In this document: positions 23,455 to 33,779 of the stretch, one piece after another
How positions within the stretch are numbered: position 1 is the first letter of the stretch
Layout of the letters: each line of letters opens with the position of its first letter
Assembly: GCA_035222895.1 (NCBI GenBank)
Contig: JAVYIG010002219.1
Location: 186,001-250,000 of the forward strand
Direction: 5' to 3'
Length of the DNA: 64,000 nt
DNA from: Strongylocentrotus droebachiensis
Taxonomy: Eukaryota > Echinodermata > Echinoidea > Camarodonta > Strongylocentrotidae
Notes under the pieces: generated by a model
What the model was told of the DNA's origin: nothing
Seen by the model: only the letters and a program-made list of their open reading frames with translations
Database searches by the model: none
Position numbers and translations under genes: made by a program

Positions 23455-24105
23455 ATATTTATTATATACCTCACTTAAGAAATCCAGCCATCTGATCGGT
23501 CGAAATTGGAGTCGTGATTTTAGCAATTCCCGTAAACAAAACAAAAAATGCCAAAACTAGTTAATAGTCCAAAAGTGAGACCCCTCGGAATTCCGATTAC
23601 CATGTAAATAGTATAATTTTGCTGCGATACCCATTGGTTTACGTGTTAAAGTGTTCTTTGAGCGAGCGCGGATACCGTACAGTTATTGATTAATTTGGTT
23701 GCTACATTTGCACACAGCGCAGACGACCGCCGATCTCGGTTGTAGGCCTAGATCTACATGTAATGACGAGATGAAACCCCTTTTGAAATATGGAGATAAA
23801 CCTGCTCTTTCATATGACACCTCATTTTTCGAGTATCACCTTCAGGATCACAAGCAATAAAGTTTTGCATTTTGATATGGAAGTAATTGTTTAAACAAAA
23901 TGTTGCATGATAGCGCAATGCACGTAGACTGCATAGGGATATATGCGCGCAATCTCAATGGAAAGGATTTTAGCACACAAACTCGAGTGGTGCGCGATCA
24001 GACACCCTATTAAGACTAGGTCTCGATAGCGTAAACAAAAATTGATTACCATGATTGGTAAGTCGCACATGTATTCTATGCCCCTTTTAGGTATATAAAA
24101 GTTAC
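23455..24105 (+). repeat. Dispersed repeat, first copy (partner about 24262-24827)
   Basis: TATATACCTCACTTAAG, AATCCAGC.ATCTGAT.GGTCGAAATT, TTTACxTGTTAAA and GCG.GGATACCGTA landmarks recur in the same order at 24262-24450. Each copy leads into a foldback palindrome preceded by ATATAAAAGT. Confidence 0.65.
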
Positions 24106-24107
24106 AA

Positions 24108-24253
24108 TGACTGCTTTAATATTCGAGGAATAGTTGTTTAATGGGCTCTCGGGGATGTTGCATCTTGATATCACCCCTCGACACGCCTCGGGTGATATCA
24201 GGATGCAACATCCCCTTGAGCCCATAAAACAACTATTCCTCTCACAGCAGTCA
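24108..24253. repeat. Foldback palindrome 1 (about 70-nt arms)
   Basis: The left arm from TGACTGCTTTAATATTCGAG to the ACCCCTCG turn pairs with the right arm ending GCAGTCA. The stem includes GGATGTTGCATC opposite GATGCAACATCC and TGATATCACCC opposite GGGTGATATCA, with a few mismatches. A transcript or single strand would form a long hairpin. It is related to the palindrome at 24828. Confidence 0.85.
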
Positions 24254-24344
24254 TTATATCTATATTATATACCTCACTTAAGTAATCCAGCAATCTGATT
24301 GGTCGAAATTGCATTCATAAACTTTAACTGTTCCTGTAAAAACA

Positions 24345-24386
24345 GACCTATTTTCCCAATAACCATGGTTATTGGGAAAATAGGTC
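24345..24386. repeat. Perfect 42-bp palindrome
   Basis: GACCTATTTTCCCAATAACC begins an arm of 21 bases that is the exact reverse complement of the next 21, centred on CCATGG. There is no spacer, so this is a pure dyad that could extrude as a cruciform. It lies inside the second copy of the 23.5-kb repeat, and the first copy has no such dyad. Confidence 0.9.
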
Positions 24387-24724
24387 AGTCTCCATGGTTA
24401 CCCCATAGGTTTACATGTTAAAAAATGGTTTGAGCGATCGAGGATACCGTATGTGTGCGAAGAATTGGTCGGTAATTTCAATACAATTGAATCTCGATCG
24501 ATCTTACCGACAATTTTATCTTGCATTGTTGACATGAAGACGAAAATAAACTTCCAAAATCAAAAAAACAACATCTGCCGATAGATCTTGATCTAAGTTC
24601 GTGCCAATATGCATTGCAAAAGTAAAAGAAGGGTCCGTTTAATGGAGCTTTTGCGAAGCATTCATCACGCGAAGCCGGTTTCAATCCATTTTAATGTATA
24701 TATTGTTCAAAACTGCCAAGCATG

Positions 24725-24805
24725 GTAACAGTGCGCTGGTCGAGTGGTGTAAGGCGTTGGTTTTATATACATCACTTATTGTACGCAAGAGTTCGAATTT
24801 TAGTC
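24725..24805 (+). repeat. Degenerate tRNA-like sequence (Leu/Ser type)
   Basis: An A-box-like stretch, GCTGGTCGAGTGGTGTAAGGCG, is followed after a long variable stretch by a B-box-like GAGTTCGAATTTT. The spacing and the GGTCGAGTGG core resemble a leucine or serine tRNA. The acceptor stem does not pair well and T-arm bases are altered, so this is a tRNA relic or SINE head, not a functional gene. Confidence 0.45.
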
Positions 24806-24827
24806 TATTTTTTTTCGGCATATAAAA

Positions 24828-24990
24828 GTATTAATGACTGCTTTAATATTCGAGAAATAGTTGTTTTTATACGCTCTCGGGAAGGTGACAATTGGGCTAT
24901 TCCCCTCGGCACGCCTCGGGTAATAGCACAATTCTAACCTTCCCTTGAGCGTATAAAAACAACTATTTCTCTCAAAGCAGTCATTAATAC
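24828..24990. repeat. Foldback palindrome 2 (about 75-nt arms)
   Basis: The outer arms (GTATTAATGACTGCTTT and its complement) and the inner turn (CCTCGG.CACGCCTCGGG) match palindrome 1. The middle of the stem is a different sequence (ACGCTC, GGGAAGG, AATTG, GCTATT), and it is again complementary to its own opposite arm. Confidence 0.85.
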
Positions 24991-25189
24991 TATACTATTT
25001 ACTGCTTGATATTATATTTGACGTTTCCTTCAAGCTCTTTGAAAAACTTTGTACTATCAATACATGTACATATAGTACTAGTATAATGAAAATGGTAATT
25101 AGAAGAAGAACAATAATAAGAAGAAACAAGGAATTAGAAATGGTAGACGAGACGAGAGACAGTGGTATGTAAGTCCCCCAGCTCAGCAC

Positions 25190-28100
25190 ATGCTAACTAA
25201 AGAATTGCATTCCTACATGCTATATCTCCACACTGCCTTTCTTTTCCTGGTGATGCTACAGCACGTCGGACATAGCAAGTACTATGTTGGTATTGAATGG
25301 TTTATTGTAAACAGGTTGTCAGCTCTGGTAAAGCTACATACCACTGTCTCGTGTACGCTCACTAATGATTGACAGATGATGACAAGTGAATCTCTGAAGA
25401 AATCTAGAATAAAATATTCGAGAGAAGAACTTCAGGAACATCAGTATGGAAGGCAGGCGGTGCCATATAATCTTAGTGCTGATGTATGGAGGAAGATCAC
25501 AGACTTGAGGATTTCGATTAAGAAACCTACTCATAGGGGGTGCCGTGGTGGATCGAGAAAACAAAGGAAGAAAGTCAACAGAGAGCTACAAACCAAGCCC
25601 ATTCCAGCACTAGTCTCATGCCCAAGCAGTCGACCTTATCGACTAAGTCATTCCAGAACGCCTTGTCTGCAAAGGGTTACAATGGCAACAGAGGCCAGCC
25701 ATACTGACACCTCACTTTCACCGGTGTACATGGCAAATGCCCGATCGTTAAATAACAAATTCGACGAATTCTACTGCATGGTCCAGGACATGGAGATTGA
25801 TCTGGTGTGCGTCAGCGAGACATGGTTGAAGGACGAAATCCCCCAGAGCGTCTTCAGCATTCCAGATTATACTATGTTCTGGAAGAACAGACAAGCGAAG
25901 CAGGGTGGAGGTGTTGCCCTGTATGCCAAATCTTACCTGAACCCTACTCCCACCCAATTCACCATTCCTGACGATCTTGAAATTCTGTGGGTACAACTTC
26001 GTCCTCGCAGACTACCTAGGTCCATATCATCTATCTACGTCGCTGCAATCTACTCGCCCCCAGACAACGGGAATAACCAAACCTTCATCCAGTCTCTTGT
26101 AGCTTCTCTTGATGACATTTTTACCAGCCACCCAGGAGCAGGTATTATCATTTCAGGGGACTTTAATCGTCTCAACATAGCCCCACTACTTAATGCCCAC
26201 AGGCTAAAACAGGTAGTAAATCTCCCGACTAGAAATGATGCAACGCTGGATAAGATTGTGACAAATATGGCCTCTCTCTACAAGCCTGTGGAACTCGTAT
26301 CACCTGTGGGACTAAGTGATCACAACGGGGTATCATGGCGTCCTAGAAGACACCAGATCCAGAAAAATGAAGTCAGACGGAGGGTTGTCCGACCAGTGCG
26401 TGAATCTGGTATCAGAAGCTTTAGGGATTGGATAACGCACAAAGATTTGACAAGCATGTACACCCAATCTTGTGTTGAAAGAAAGTGCGATCTCTTCTAC
26501 TCGGAACTGAACTCTGCAATTGATCTATATTTCGCCAGTAAATCAGTAAAAATACATGTCTCTGACAAGCCGTGGATAACCACAAGGGTGAAGGCGCTGA
26601 TAAAGCAACGACAGGCCGCATTCCTTCAGAACTCTCCCAGCTGGCATACCCTTCGCAACAAGGTTCAAAAACAGATAAAGCGAGCTAAGAAGTCATTTTA
26701 CCACGATCGAGTCCAAAATCTGAAACAAGAAAATCCAAGATCGTGGTACCAGTACATAAAACTAATGACTTCCAATGTGCAACAGGAGATGTCTCTTTCG
26801 ATCCCAGGAGTTGATCCAAGTGATGTGGGAGCTATAGCTAAAGCCATCAACTCACATTTTGTTGGTGTATCTGATCATTCACGTTCATTAGATCCGGTCC
26901 ATCTCCCAGCATTCAGACCCTTCCCAGCAAATACAATTCCCTCCGTTCAGCCGTTGACCGTCTACAGAGAATTGTCGAAGGTGAAAGTTGGAAAAAGCGG
27001 AGGCCCGGATGGCATTTCTTCTCGACTGATCCGTGAGTTTTCCGTAGAGCTTAGCTCTCCATTGTGCCACATCATGAATGCCTCATTTGAACAGGGCGTA
27101 GTGCCAAGCCATTGGAAGAAATCTATCATTGTGCCACTTCCGAAGGAATCACCACCATCACTTGAAAAGCTACGCCCAATTGCTTTAACAGACCACTTTG
27201 CCAAACTCCTTGAACTCTTTGTATACCGATGGTTCATGGCAGATATTGGTAAAAGTATCGATCCTCAGCAATTTGGCAACCGCCGTGGTATGTCTACGAG
27301 CCACTATCTACTGAGCCTCATGGATTACCTACAGTCAAATGCTGACAAGCCCAACACTGTCACCTCTATAGTACTTACAGATTTCTCAAAAGCGTTTGAC
27401 CTTGTGGACCACAATCTCGCCATCAACAACTTGTATGCCATGGGAGCTAGACCTTCTCTCATCCAGTGGTTGTGTTCGTTTCTCACTAAACGCACTCAGC
27501 AGGTGCGCTACCGAGGTCAGCTCTCACCCCCACTTACTACCAAATCACGCGTACCTCAAGGCACACGGCTTGGTCCTTTGATATTCTTGGGTGTTGTAAA
27601 TGAAGCCCTTAGATCATCCAAAGTCAGAAGATGGAAATACGTTGATGATCTAACTTTTGCCCAAAGCTGCCGGCTAGATGGACAAAGTACTCTTCGGGGT
27701 ATCCTTTCCGAATTCGAGCAGTGGTGTAAGGAATCCTACATGCGACTAAACCCACTGAAGTGCAAGTTATTACGGGTCGCCTTCACACGTCGTCAGCTAC
27801 CTCCAGCACAGGTTCAACTCCAGGAGCTAGTAATACCAGATTGCCAGCAGGTTAAACTTCTTGGCATCATTATCAGAAGCGACCTCAAGTGGGATGACCA
27901 CTTAAAGTCATATCACCTCCAACGCTTCCAGGAAATTGTATCTGATACGATTGCTACAGGGATTTGGAATGCAAATATCTGACCTTATTACTTTGTTCAC
28001 TTCATACATTCGTCCGATATTGGAATATTGTTGCATTGTTTGGCACTCTTCGTTAACTTTGCAGCAAATCGCGACCATCGAGACCATACAGAAGAGAGCA

Positions 28101-28962
28101 TTGAGGATGATACTTGGTACGCAATATGAATCATACGACCAAGCATTGCTTTCATGTAACATGATCTCTTTGAAGGCACGTCGAGATGAATTGTGCAGGA
28201 AGTTTGCTGCACAGTTGTTCAGAAACTTTCGTGACTGGCTCCCAGAGGCGAGGTCATCTCGTCGCCAACTTCGAAACGGTGATAAATTGATAGAAACCAG
28301 ATGCAGAACAGAACGTTACCGAAAAAGTGCCATACCTTACATAGTCCGGCTATTGAACACAGAATTGTAATCTCTTATACATACATTTTTAATGGAAATT
28401 GCTTTAAATTGCATTGACTAAGTTATGTAACCATTTGTTTTGTTTTTAAGAAGAGAAATTTTTTCGATATATATCTATTTAAATTTTACTTTCCTTAAAA
28501 CGTTTAATTTGTTTATTTGTTTGTACTTTCCTAAAAACTTTGTGCAATACATTTAACTCATTACCATGTGAATATTGTAAATCGATGATTCACTTCTAAT
28601 GAACAAACTTATCTTTTATCATTCCAAAGTTGAGTTTTTAATTTGAAATATAATCTTTTGCAATTTCTCATCTTGTCTTTAGATGTCTGCAATGGTTTTA
28701 AAATTTAAATAATCGCTAAACTCCTGATGTAATTTGAACAACCCATTTTTCTAAAACTCACCTTTGAACTCTTTGGTTTTCTGTTTATATATTTTATATT
28801 TGATTTTTAATTTATGTCAAACTATGTTTATTGTATTTGATATGTATATTTTTGTAATTTTGCATGTTTTTATCTGTGAATTGTATCGCAATTCAGCCTT
28901 TTACGGCTGCGAAGATATTTTTTAATAAACCTTGAACCTTGAATTGAATTGAATTGAATTGA
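25190..28962 (+). mobile_element. CR1/L2-like non-LTR retrotransposon, nearly full length
   Basis: Endonuclease and reverse transcriptase ORF (25376 to about 28370) followed by about 590 bp of 3' UTR. The 3' end has a hairpin (CAGCC TTTTAC GGCTG near 28893) and closes in a short tandem repeat of TTGAA units (28938-28962). A microsatellite-like tail instead of poly(A) is typical of the CR1/L2 group. The exact 5' end is uncertain; 25190 is where the preceding repeat patch gives way. No separate ORF1 protein was recognised. Confidence 0.85.
25376..28370 (+). pseudogene. LINE endonuclease-reverse transcriptase, one frameshift
   Basis: A frame of 868 codons (25376-27982) and a second frame (to 28370) together make one product. 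Residues 1-110 are a basic leader. The AP-type endonuclease starts at about 118 (ANARSLNNK) and has VSETWL near 146, GDFN near 260 and SDHNGV near 314. The reverse transcriptase has GPDGISSRLI near 540, LTDFSKAFDLVDH near 666, VPQGTRLGP near 725 and the catalytic YVDDLT near 757. Most LINEs of this group have YADD or FADD. The C-terminal block (ASRKLYLIRLLQ, RPILEYCCIVWHSSL, IQKRALRMILG) lies in the next frame. The switch falls near 27908-27915, where one base is missing. Everything else is open, so the copy is young. It encodes the enzyme that nicks target DNA and reverse-transcribes the element RNA. Confidence 0.88.
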
Positions 28963-29185
28963 TGTCACAAGATGAATGAGATCTGGAGTTTTTAAGGGTG
29001 GAGCTTAGCAGGTCCGAGAAAATAATTTTAAAATCTATGAAATATATTTACATGTTTGAATAACAAAATATGAGTTGAATGCACCCCTGCACATCAACAG
29101 AAATCAACTTATATTTGGATTTTACCCCACCATTAAAATAATCAATTTATATATTTTTTGTTTGTTATTCTTCTTTTCTTACAAT

Positions 29186-29343
29186 ATGCTGTCAGGTACA
29201 TGACAATTGATACGGTTATTTGGAAGAGAATAAGGGAAGACCCTGCCCCTAGGGCACCAACATATATACCCTAGTCTACCATTACGATTTTAGAGCACCC
29301 TATAGAGTTGGTTCTATACCGCCAAAGAGCTTACCATCAGCTG
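29186..29343 (+). pseudogene. Phospholipase A2 active-site exon, copy B, disabled
   Basis: Aligns base for base with the intact exon at 5018-5175. The acceptor AG has become AT, the Cys after HDN is a TGA stop, a second stop falls in the PCP region, and small indels shift the frame. The donor (GCG|GTAAGT) is still good. The His-Asp pair is readable but the exon cannot be used. Confidence 0.8.
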
Positions 29344-29905
29344 CGGTAAGTTCCTGCGAATTCAGTTCCATTTATTTAGCTTTTTGTTTGTTTTTGTGGC
29401 TTTATTGGGATCCCAAATAACTTAAATGTATTAATACTTCACGAATCATATCAATTCAATTAGAACTCATTAGTAAATCTATTTTTTTAATAAAGTGGCA
29501 ACAGTTTTATGTTTATTGGAATGAAAATAAAATGTCATCAGTTCCGTACTTTTCTCTCTTTCATTTTATTTTTAAATTTTTGTTTTACTTATGTTAAACT
29601 TATATCAAACTTCGTGTTCAATCAAATCTACCCTTCAATATACCGAGATTATGAAGAGCAATTTGTGGACGTTGTGATATTATTTATGTGTGTGTGGGTG
29701 TGTGAGCAATTGGGTTTTTGCATATGCATACCACTCTGGTCTGGGACTAACCTTACCATGCGAAAGACGTTACTCGGTTTCGAAACTGGGTCCGATCAGG
29801 GTCAGCCTGTAGACGAAGACAGCTAGATACCTGACCGTGAAATGCACATTGCCGATAGACCAACCACCATCTCCTAAATGTTCTAAATCATTTTCTTGTT
29901 TGCAG

Positions 29906-30042
29906 ATGCTGGATCCAACGACGCATGTGAGCAAGCATTCTGTGAGTGTGACCTGGCGGCATCTCTGTCCTGGGCTGCATATGAATATAATTCTGAGTAC
30001 TGCAGATACGACAAGGAGATTATATGTATTAAGCCTAAATGA
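29906..30042 (+). CDS. Secreted phospholipase A2, last exon (copy B, intact)
   Basis: After TTGTTTGCAG a 45-codon frame in phase 1 reads NDACEQAFCECDLAAS. This holds the family's second helix with the catalytic Asp in CECD. It continues with YEYNSEYCRY and two more cysteines to a TGA. It is intact although the exon before it in this copy is dead. Its acceptor phase fits the donor of the intact exon at 5018-5175. The hydrophobic run after CECD (SLSWAAYEY) is unlike the AAICF of vertebrate enzymes but keeps the spacing. It could be the 3' exon of a gene spanning the interval, or a surviving relic. Confidence 0.65.
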
Positions 30043-30725
30043 TCGACATAATAGCCTATTCATTGCACAAAACGTTCACATTAACAACACTGGGGCTGAA
30101 TTACAATAGAAATGTCCCTACGCAATACATGATATAATACAGTCTGTGAAATAGTAACAAATATATTCATAATCAGATTCAAAAACTGAGGTTTTAAGAA
30201 TGTAAGGAGACAGAGCGATGGGAAAGTAAATTGATATAAGATACGCATGTCAAAGAACAAGTGAGCTAACTATATTATTGTATCAGTAAAGCATCAATGA
30301 CGTTATTAAGAAGATTTTGAATAAGAATATGAAGAAAAAAATAGGAATTTGAAAGTGAATAAGGTAGACAAATATATGTTACATAATCAAGATTGAATCT
30401 GTAGTGTTAGAGAAAGCAAATTAACATAATTATAAACATACTTATAGTTTAACATTAATGGAAAGAAATCATCATCTTTTAAAAGATTGATTTCCTTTGT
30501 ACGGGTTTACAATGATTTTGACATTGAGTAGCTGACAGTATTCTTGAATTACTCCTCTAGCACTAATTTTATGATTATATGGAATTAGTATTTGAAAGAT
30601 ATCGAATTAAAAAATGTAGATGGTTGTTGATGAAATTCACATTAAATTGTTGAAATGTGAAATGAGTAAAATATATTATTATCTATATGAGGCTTCCTAG
30701 TGGTACAATAAATCAGTGTATTTAA

Positions 30726-31226
30726 AGGTAATACAAAGTTTTGGTAAATTTTGAAAATTGGATGGATAGTGAATCTTTACAATTTTGATATATTTGGATG
30801 CCCCTGTGGATGTATTATAAGCCCTAAAAAAATTGGCCCCTAAAACACTTCTGTTTTCGAGAAAAATTTAATATAAAAATTTACCGGTGCTCCCGGTAAA
30901 TTTTGATAAATTTCAAATAGCGCCCTTGGCCGTACAATGGTAGCTGCGACCATTAAAATCTCAGAATATGTAGTTGTGATATATAATTTCCAAACGGGAA
31001 TAGCTAATCGGTCGATTTTAGTCAATAAACATTGTTTCATAGCTTAATTAATATCTTGACCTTGAGAGGGAGCTATACAACATAAAGAGTTTATTATTTA
31101 TAATTTCATAACTTTAGACTCGATTTCAATCGCGACAACGATCAATTGATATTGTAGGAACGCATATGCTTCCAATATGTTAATTTGAACCAAATTCATG
31201 ACCCATACCAAAACTTTGTAATACCT
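30726..31226. mobile_element. TTAA MITE, family X-like (copy 2)
   Basis: TTAA at 30722-30725 and 31227-31230 flank inverted ends AGGTAATACAAAGTTTTGGT, with AGGTATTACAAAGTTTTGGT on the other strand at the right. 501 bp, non-coding. The AGGTA terminus resembles family X at 21588, but the rest differs. Confidence 0.85.
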
Positions 31227-31841
31227 TTAATATCTCTATGACGGAACCCGGATGACGGATCAATAATGTTTTCGTTTTGCTCTGTCATCCAGGAACTTCA
31301 ACTGTCGATACAATATCGCTTGAATTTGGAACCAGAAAAAGGACATGAAAAGTCAAATTTTGTTATTTCGCTGGTCAGCCTGAAAAAGACAATAATAGTA
31401 ATATTGTATGGCTGTGTTTTCGTGTGATACAAGAATATATTGCTCTCCCTATTATAATATTTGACTCCTCTTCGACTCGTCCAAAATTGTCATAGCTCGA
31501 GCAAGATATTATTGTATCAAACTCAAAGCCATCCATTATTATATAGATATTACTATATCATATACTATACAGTGTGAGTCAAAAAAAACTTTACACCTAG
31601 GAAATTACTAATAATTTAAAAAATAATTTCTGAACAGTGAAGTATTATACATCATATGAAAGAGTGTTTTATCCTGAATCATTTGGTACCATTTTTGGGT
31701 GGTATGTGTTCACGCTTGGATGAACAAGAGGTATTGTTTGCGAGAGTGCAAAAATCGAATTGCGCCAAAGTATTAAAGTGAGAGAATGAATTGAATGTAT
31801 GAAATGAGATGCATTGCAGATGCTTTTTTCAGTAGCAAAGT

Positions 31842-31918
31842 CACACACACACACACGCACACACACATATGAAAACACACACTAACACACCCACACACAC
31901 GCGCACACACACAAACAT
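31842..31918 (+). repeat. (CA)n microsatellite inside the mariner
   Basis: CACACA/CACGCA run. A GT run at 32578-32628 mirrors it on the other side of the transposase remnant. Confidence 0.85.
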
Positions 31919-32073
31919 ATGATAATGGTGTTCGTTTGGAGTAAAATACTTTATTTTTTACTTGATCTTCAAATTGTTAACGATCATCATAATTATGATG
32001 ATAATGTTAATTCAAATGCTTATCATCATGGATCCTTTGAAGCTTCATTTGTGACCAGCAAGTAACTGTCCGT

Positions 32074-32539
32074 TCATCTACTCCTCGATATGACCTCCGT
32101 CCCTTTCGATGTACTTTCTAGCGCGATGGAGTATCTCCTGAAACACTCGACGAAGCATGCGCCTGTCTTTCCCAAGTGCTCGCTCTTAATCCTGATCCTC
32201 TCTCGTAGGTCGTTGATGTTCGCAGGTGGGCTCTGGTACACCCGAGACTTGAAGTAACCCCAGACGAAAAAATAAAGCGGTGTTAGGTCCGGGGATCGAC
32301 GTGGCCACTCCACAGGTTCGAGCGATGATCCTGTTCCCGAAGAGTTCTCTCAACCTGGTCATCACAATCCTTGTCCTGTGAGCAGGGGCACCATCTTGTG
32401 CCCACCAAAGGTGCCTGAAAGGACCGTTTCTCTGACGCCTAAATCGTGCCATCTGATCCAGAGCCGGGACAACCTGATCATCTATCATTCTTAGATAGCG
32501 CTCCCCATTCACTGTCTGTTCAAAGACTTCCATTTCCAA
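32074..32539 (-). pseudogene. mariner transposase, C-terminal remnant
   Basis: Reads QDGAPAHRT (second catalytic Asp region) in one frame and WPRRSPDLTPLYFFVWGYFK (third Asp region, then WGY) in the next frame. A frameshift lies near 32315-32330. The N-terminal DNA-binding half is missing and its place is taken by a GT repeat. It cannot encode an active enzyme. Confidence 0.88.
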
Positions 32540-33235
32540 GAAGGCCGATCCAAACTGTCACATCTAAATTTGCTATGCGAGTGTGTGTGTGTGTGTGTGT
32601 ATGTGCGAGTGTGTGTTTGTGTGACTTATTGAGTGTGACTCTGTGTGTGTTTTGATATGTGTGACATGATTAATTTTGGTAGGGATGTTATTTGGATCTG
32701 CAAAGACCGAATTAATACCGAAATCCCAATTGTTTTATTCAAACATCACATAAGCATTATTTGGCGCAAGTCGATTTTTGCACTCTCGCAAACAATGCCT
32801 CCTATTTAACCAAGCGTGAACACATACCACCCAAAATGGTACCAAACGATTTGGGATGAAACACTCTTTCATATGGTGTATAATAATTTACTTTTCATAA
32901 ATGATTCTTAAAATTATTAGCATTTTTCTAGGTGTAAAGTTTTTTTTGACTCACACTGTATACTCCATTATTAGAAGTTACTTGCATAATAATGATTTTA
33001 TTCACACTCACACCAAACGATCACTCCCTCCTCTCTTAAGTTAGACAAAATGGAAGCATGGGGATTGAACAAAAAGCGGAATGTGGATCGAACTGAAAAA
33101 AAAGTTTTTTTTTCTCGAGATTTCGTCGAATTTGAGCAATAAAGTGATCCTTTATTCAAAACATTGTGCAGTTTAATTATTGTACTCAAATATTAAGTAT
33201 GCGTACTAAGATGAAGATTCTAGTGATCTAAATTC

Positions 33236-33741
33236 TAGTAGGACCGAAGTACGGCGATTCCGTTCGTAGTACGTCAATCTCGTTTTAAGTACGTTGTCAC
33301 TCCGTCTAATTTTGCAGGACGGGGGAAATTTTGAACAGGCTCAAAATTCTAGAGCACCCTTCCCGTCCAAGCCAGTCTGAGCCCGTCCATGAAGTTCTTA
33401 AATAGATCGTAACAAGATGCTACGTTTACTCCATTGACACACAGTTTGAGCCCGTTTGGCAACATTTTCCAGAACGTAGTGAGAACCAGTTTGGTGTAAT
33501 GGGGGCTTTATATAGGCCTAGTTTAAAATTTATATAAGATTATAATTGACTTGAAATGATGAAAACATATTTAGAGATTTTCTTTTATACATGTATATTA
33601 AAAACCCAAGTTTTGCTTCTTGGTATAGCTGTCTCTCTCTCTCTCTCTTTCCTTCTTTTTTTCTCTCTCTCTCTCTCTCTCTCTTTCATTTTCACTCTCC
33701 CTTCCTCCACCTCTCTCTCTCTTTCTGTCTTCCCCTCTCAA

Positions 33742-33779
<38 letters not shown>

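Larger units (their letters stand above)
31570..32958 (-). mobile_element. mariner-like transposon with long (about 200-bp) inverted repeats
   Basis: Ends CAGTGTGAGTCAAAAAAAAC are exact inverted repeats flanked by TA on both sides. Inverted similarity extends inward for about 200 bp (31570-31770 against 32760-32958). The interior holds a broken transposase on the minus strand and two CA/GT microsatellites. It is absent from the paralogous site in copy A (about 6990), which dates it after the duplication. Confidence 0.92.
29170..33235 (+). repeat. Segmental duplication, copy B (partner 5000-7265)
   Basis: Same landmarks and orientation as copy A. Copy B has gained the MITE at 30726 and the mariner at 31570, plus about 340 bp between them. 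It retains the last phospholipase exon, which copy A lacks. Confidence 0.75.

Noticed and set aside
24725..24805. Functional tRNA-Leu or tRNA-Ser gene
   Set aside because: Box-like motifs are present but the acceptor stem does not pair and the T-arm is degenerate. It is kept only as a relic.
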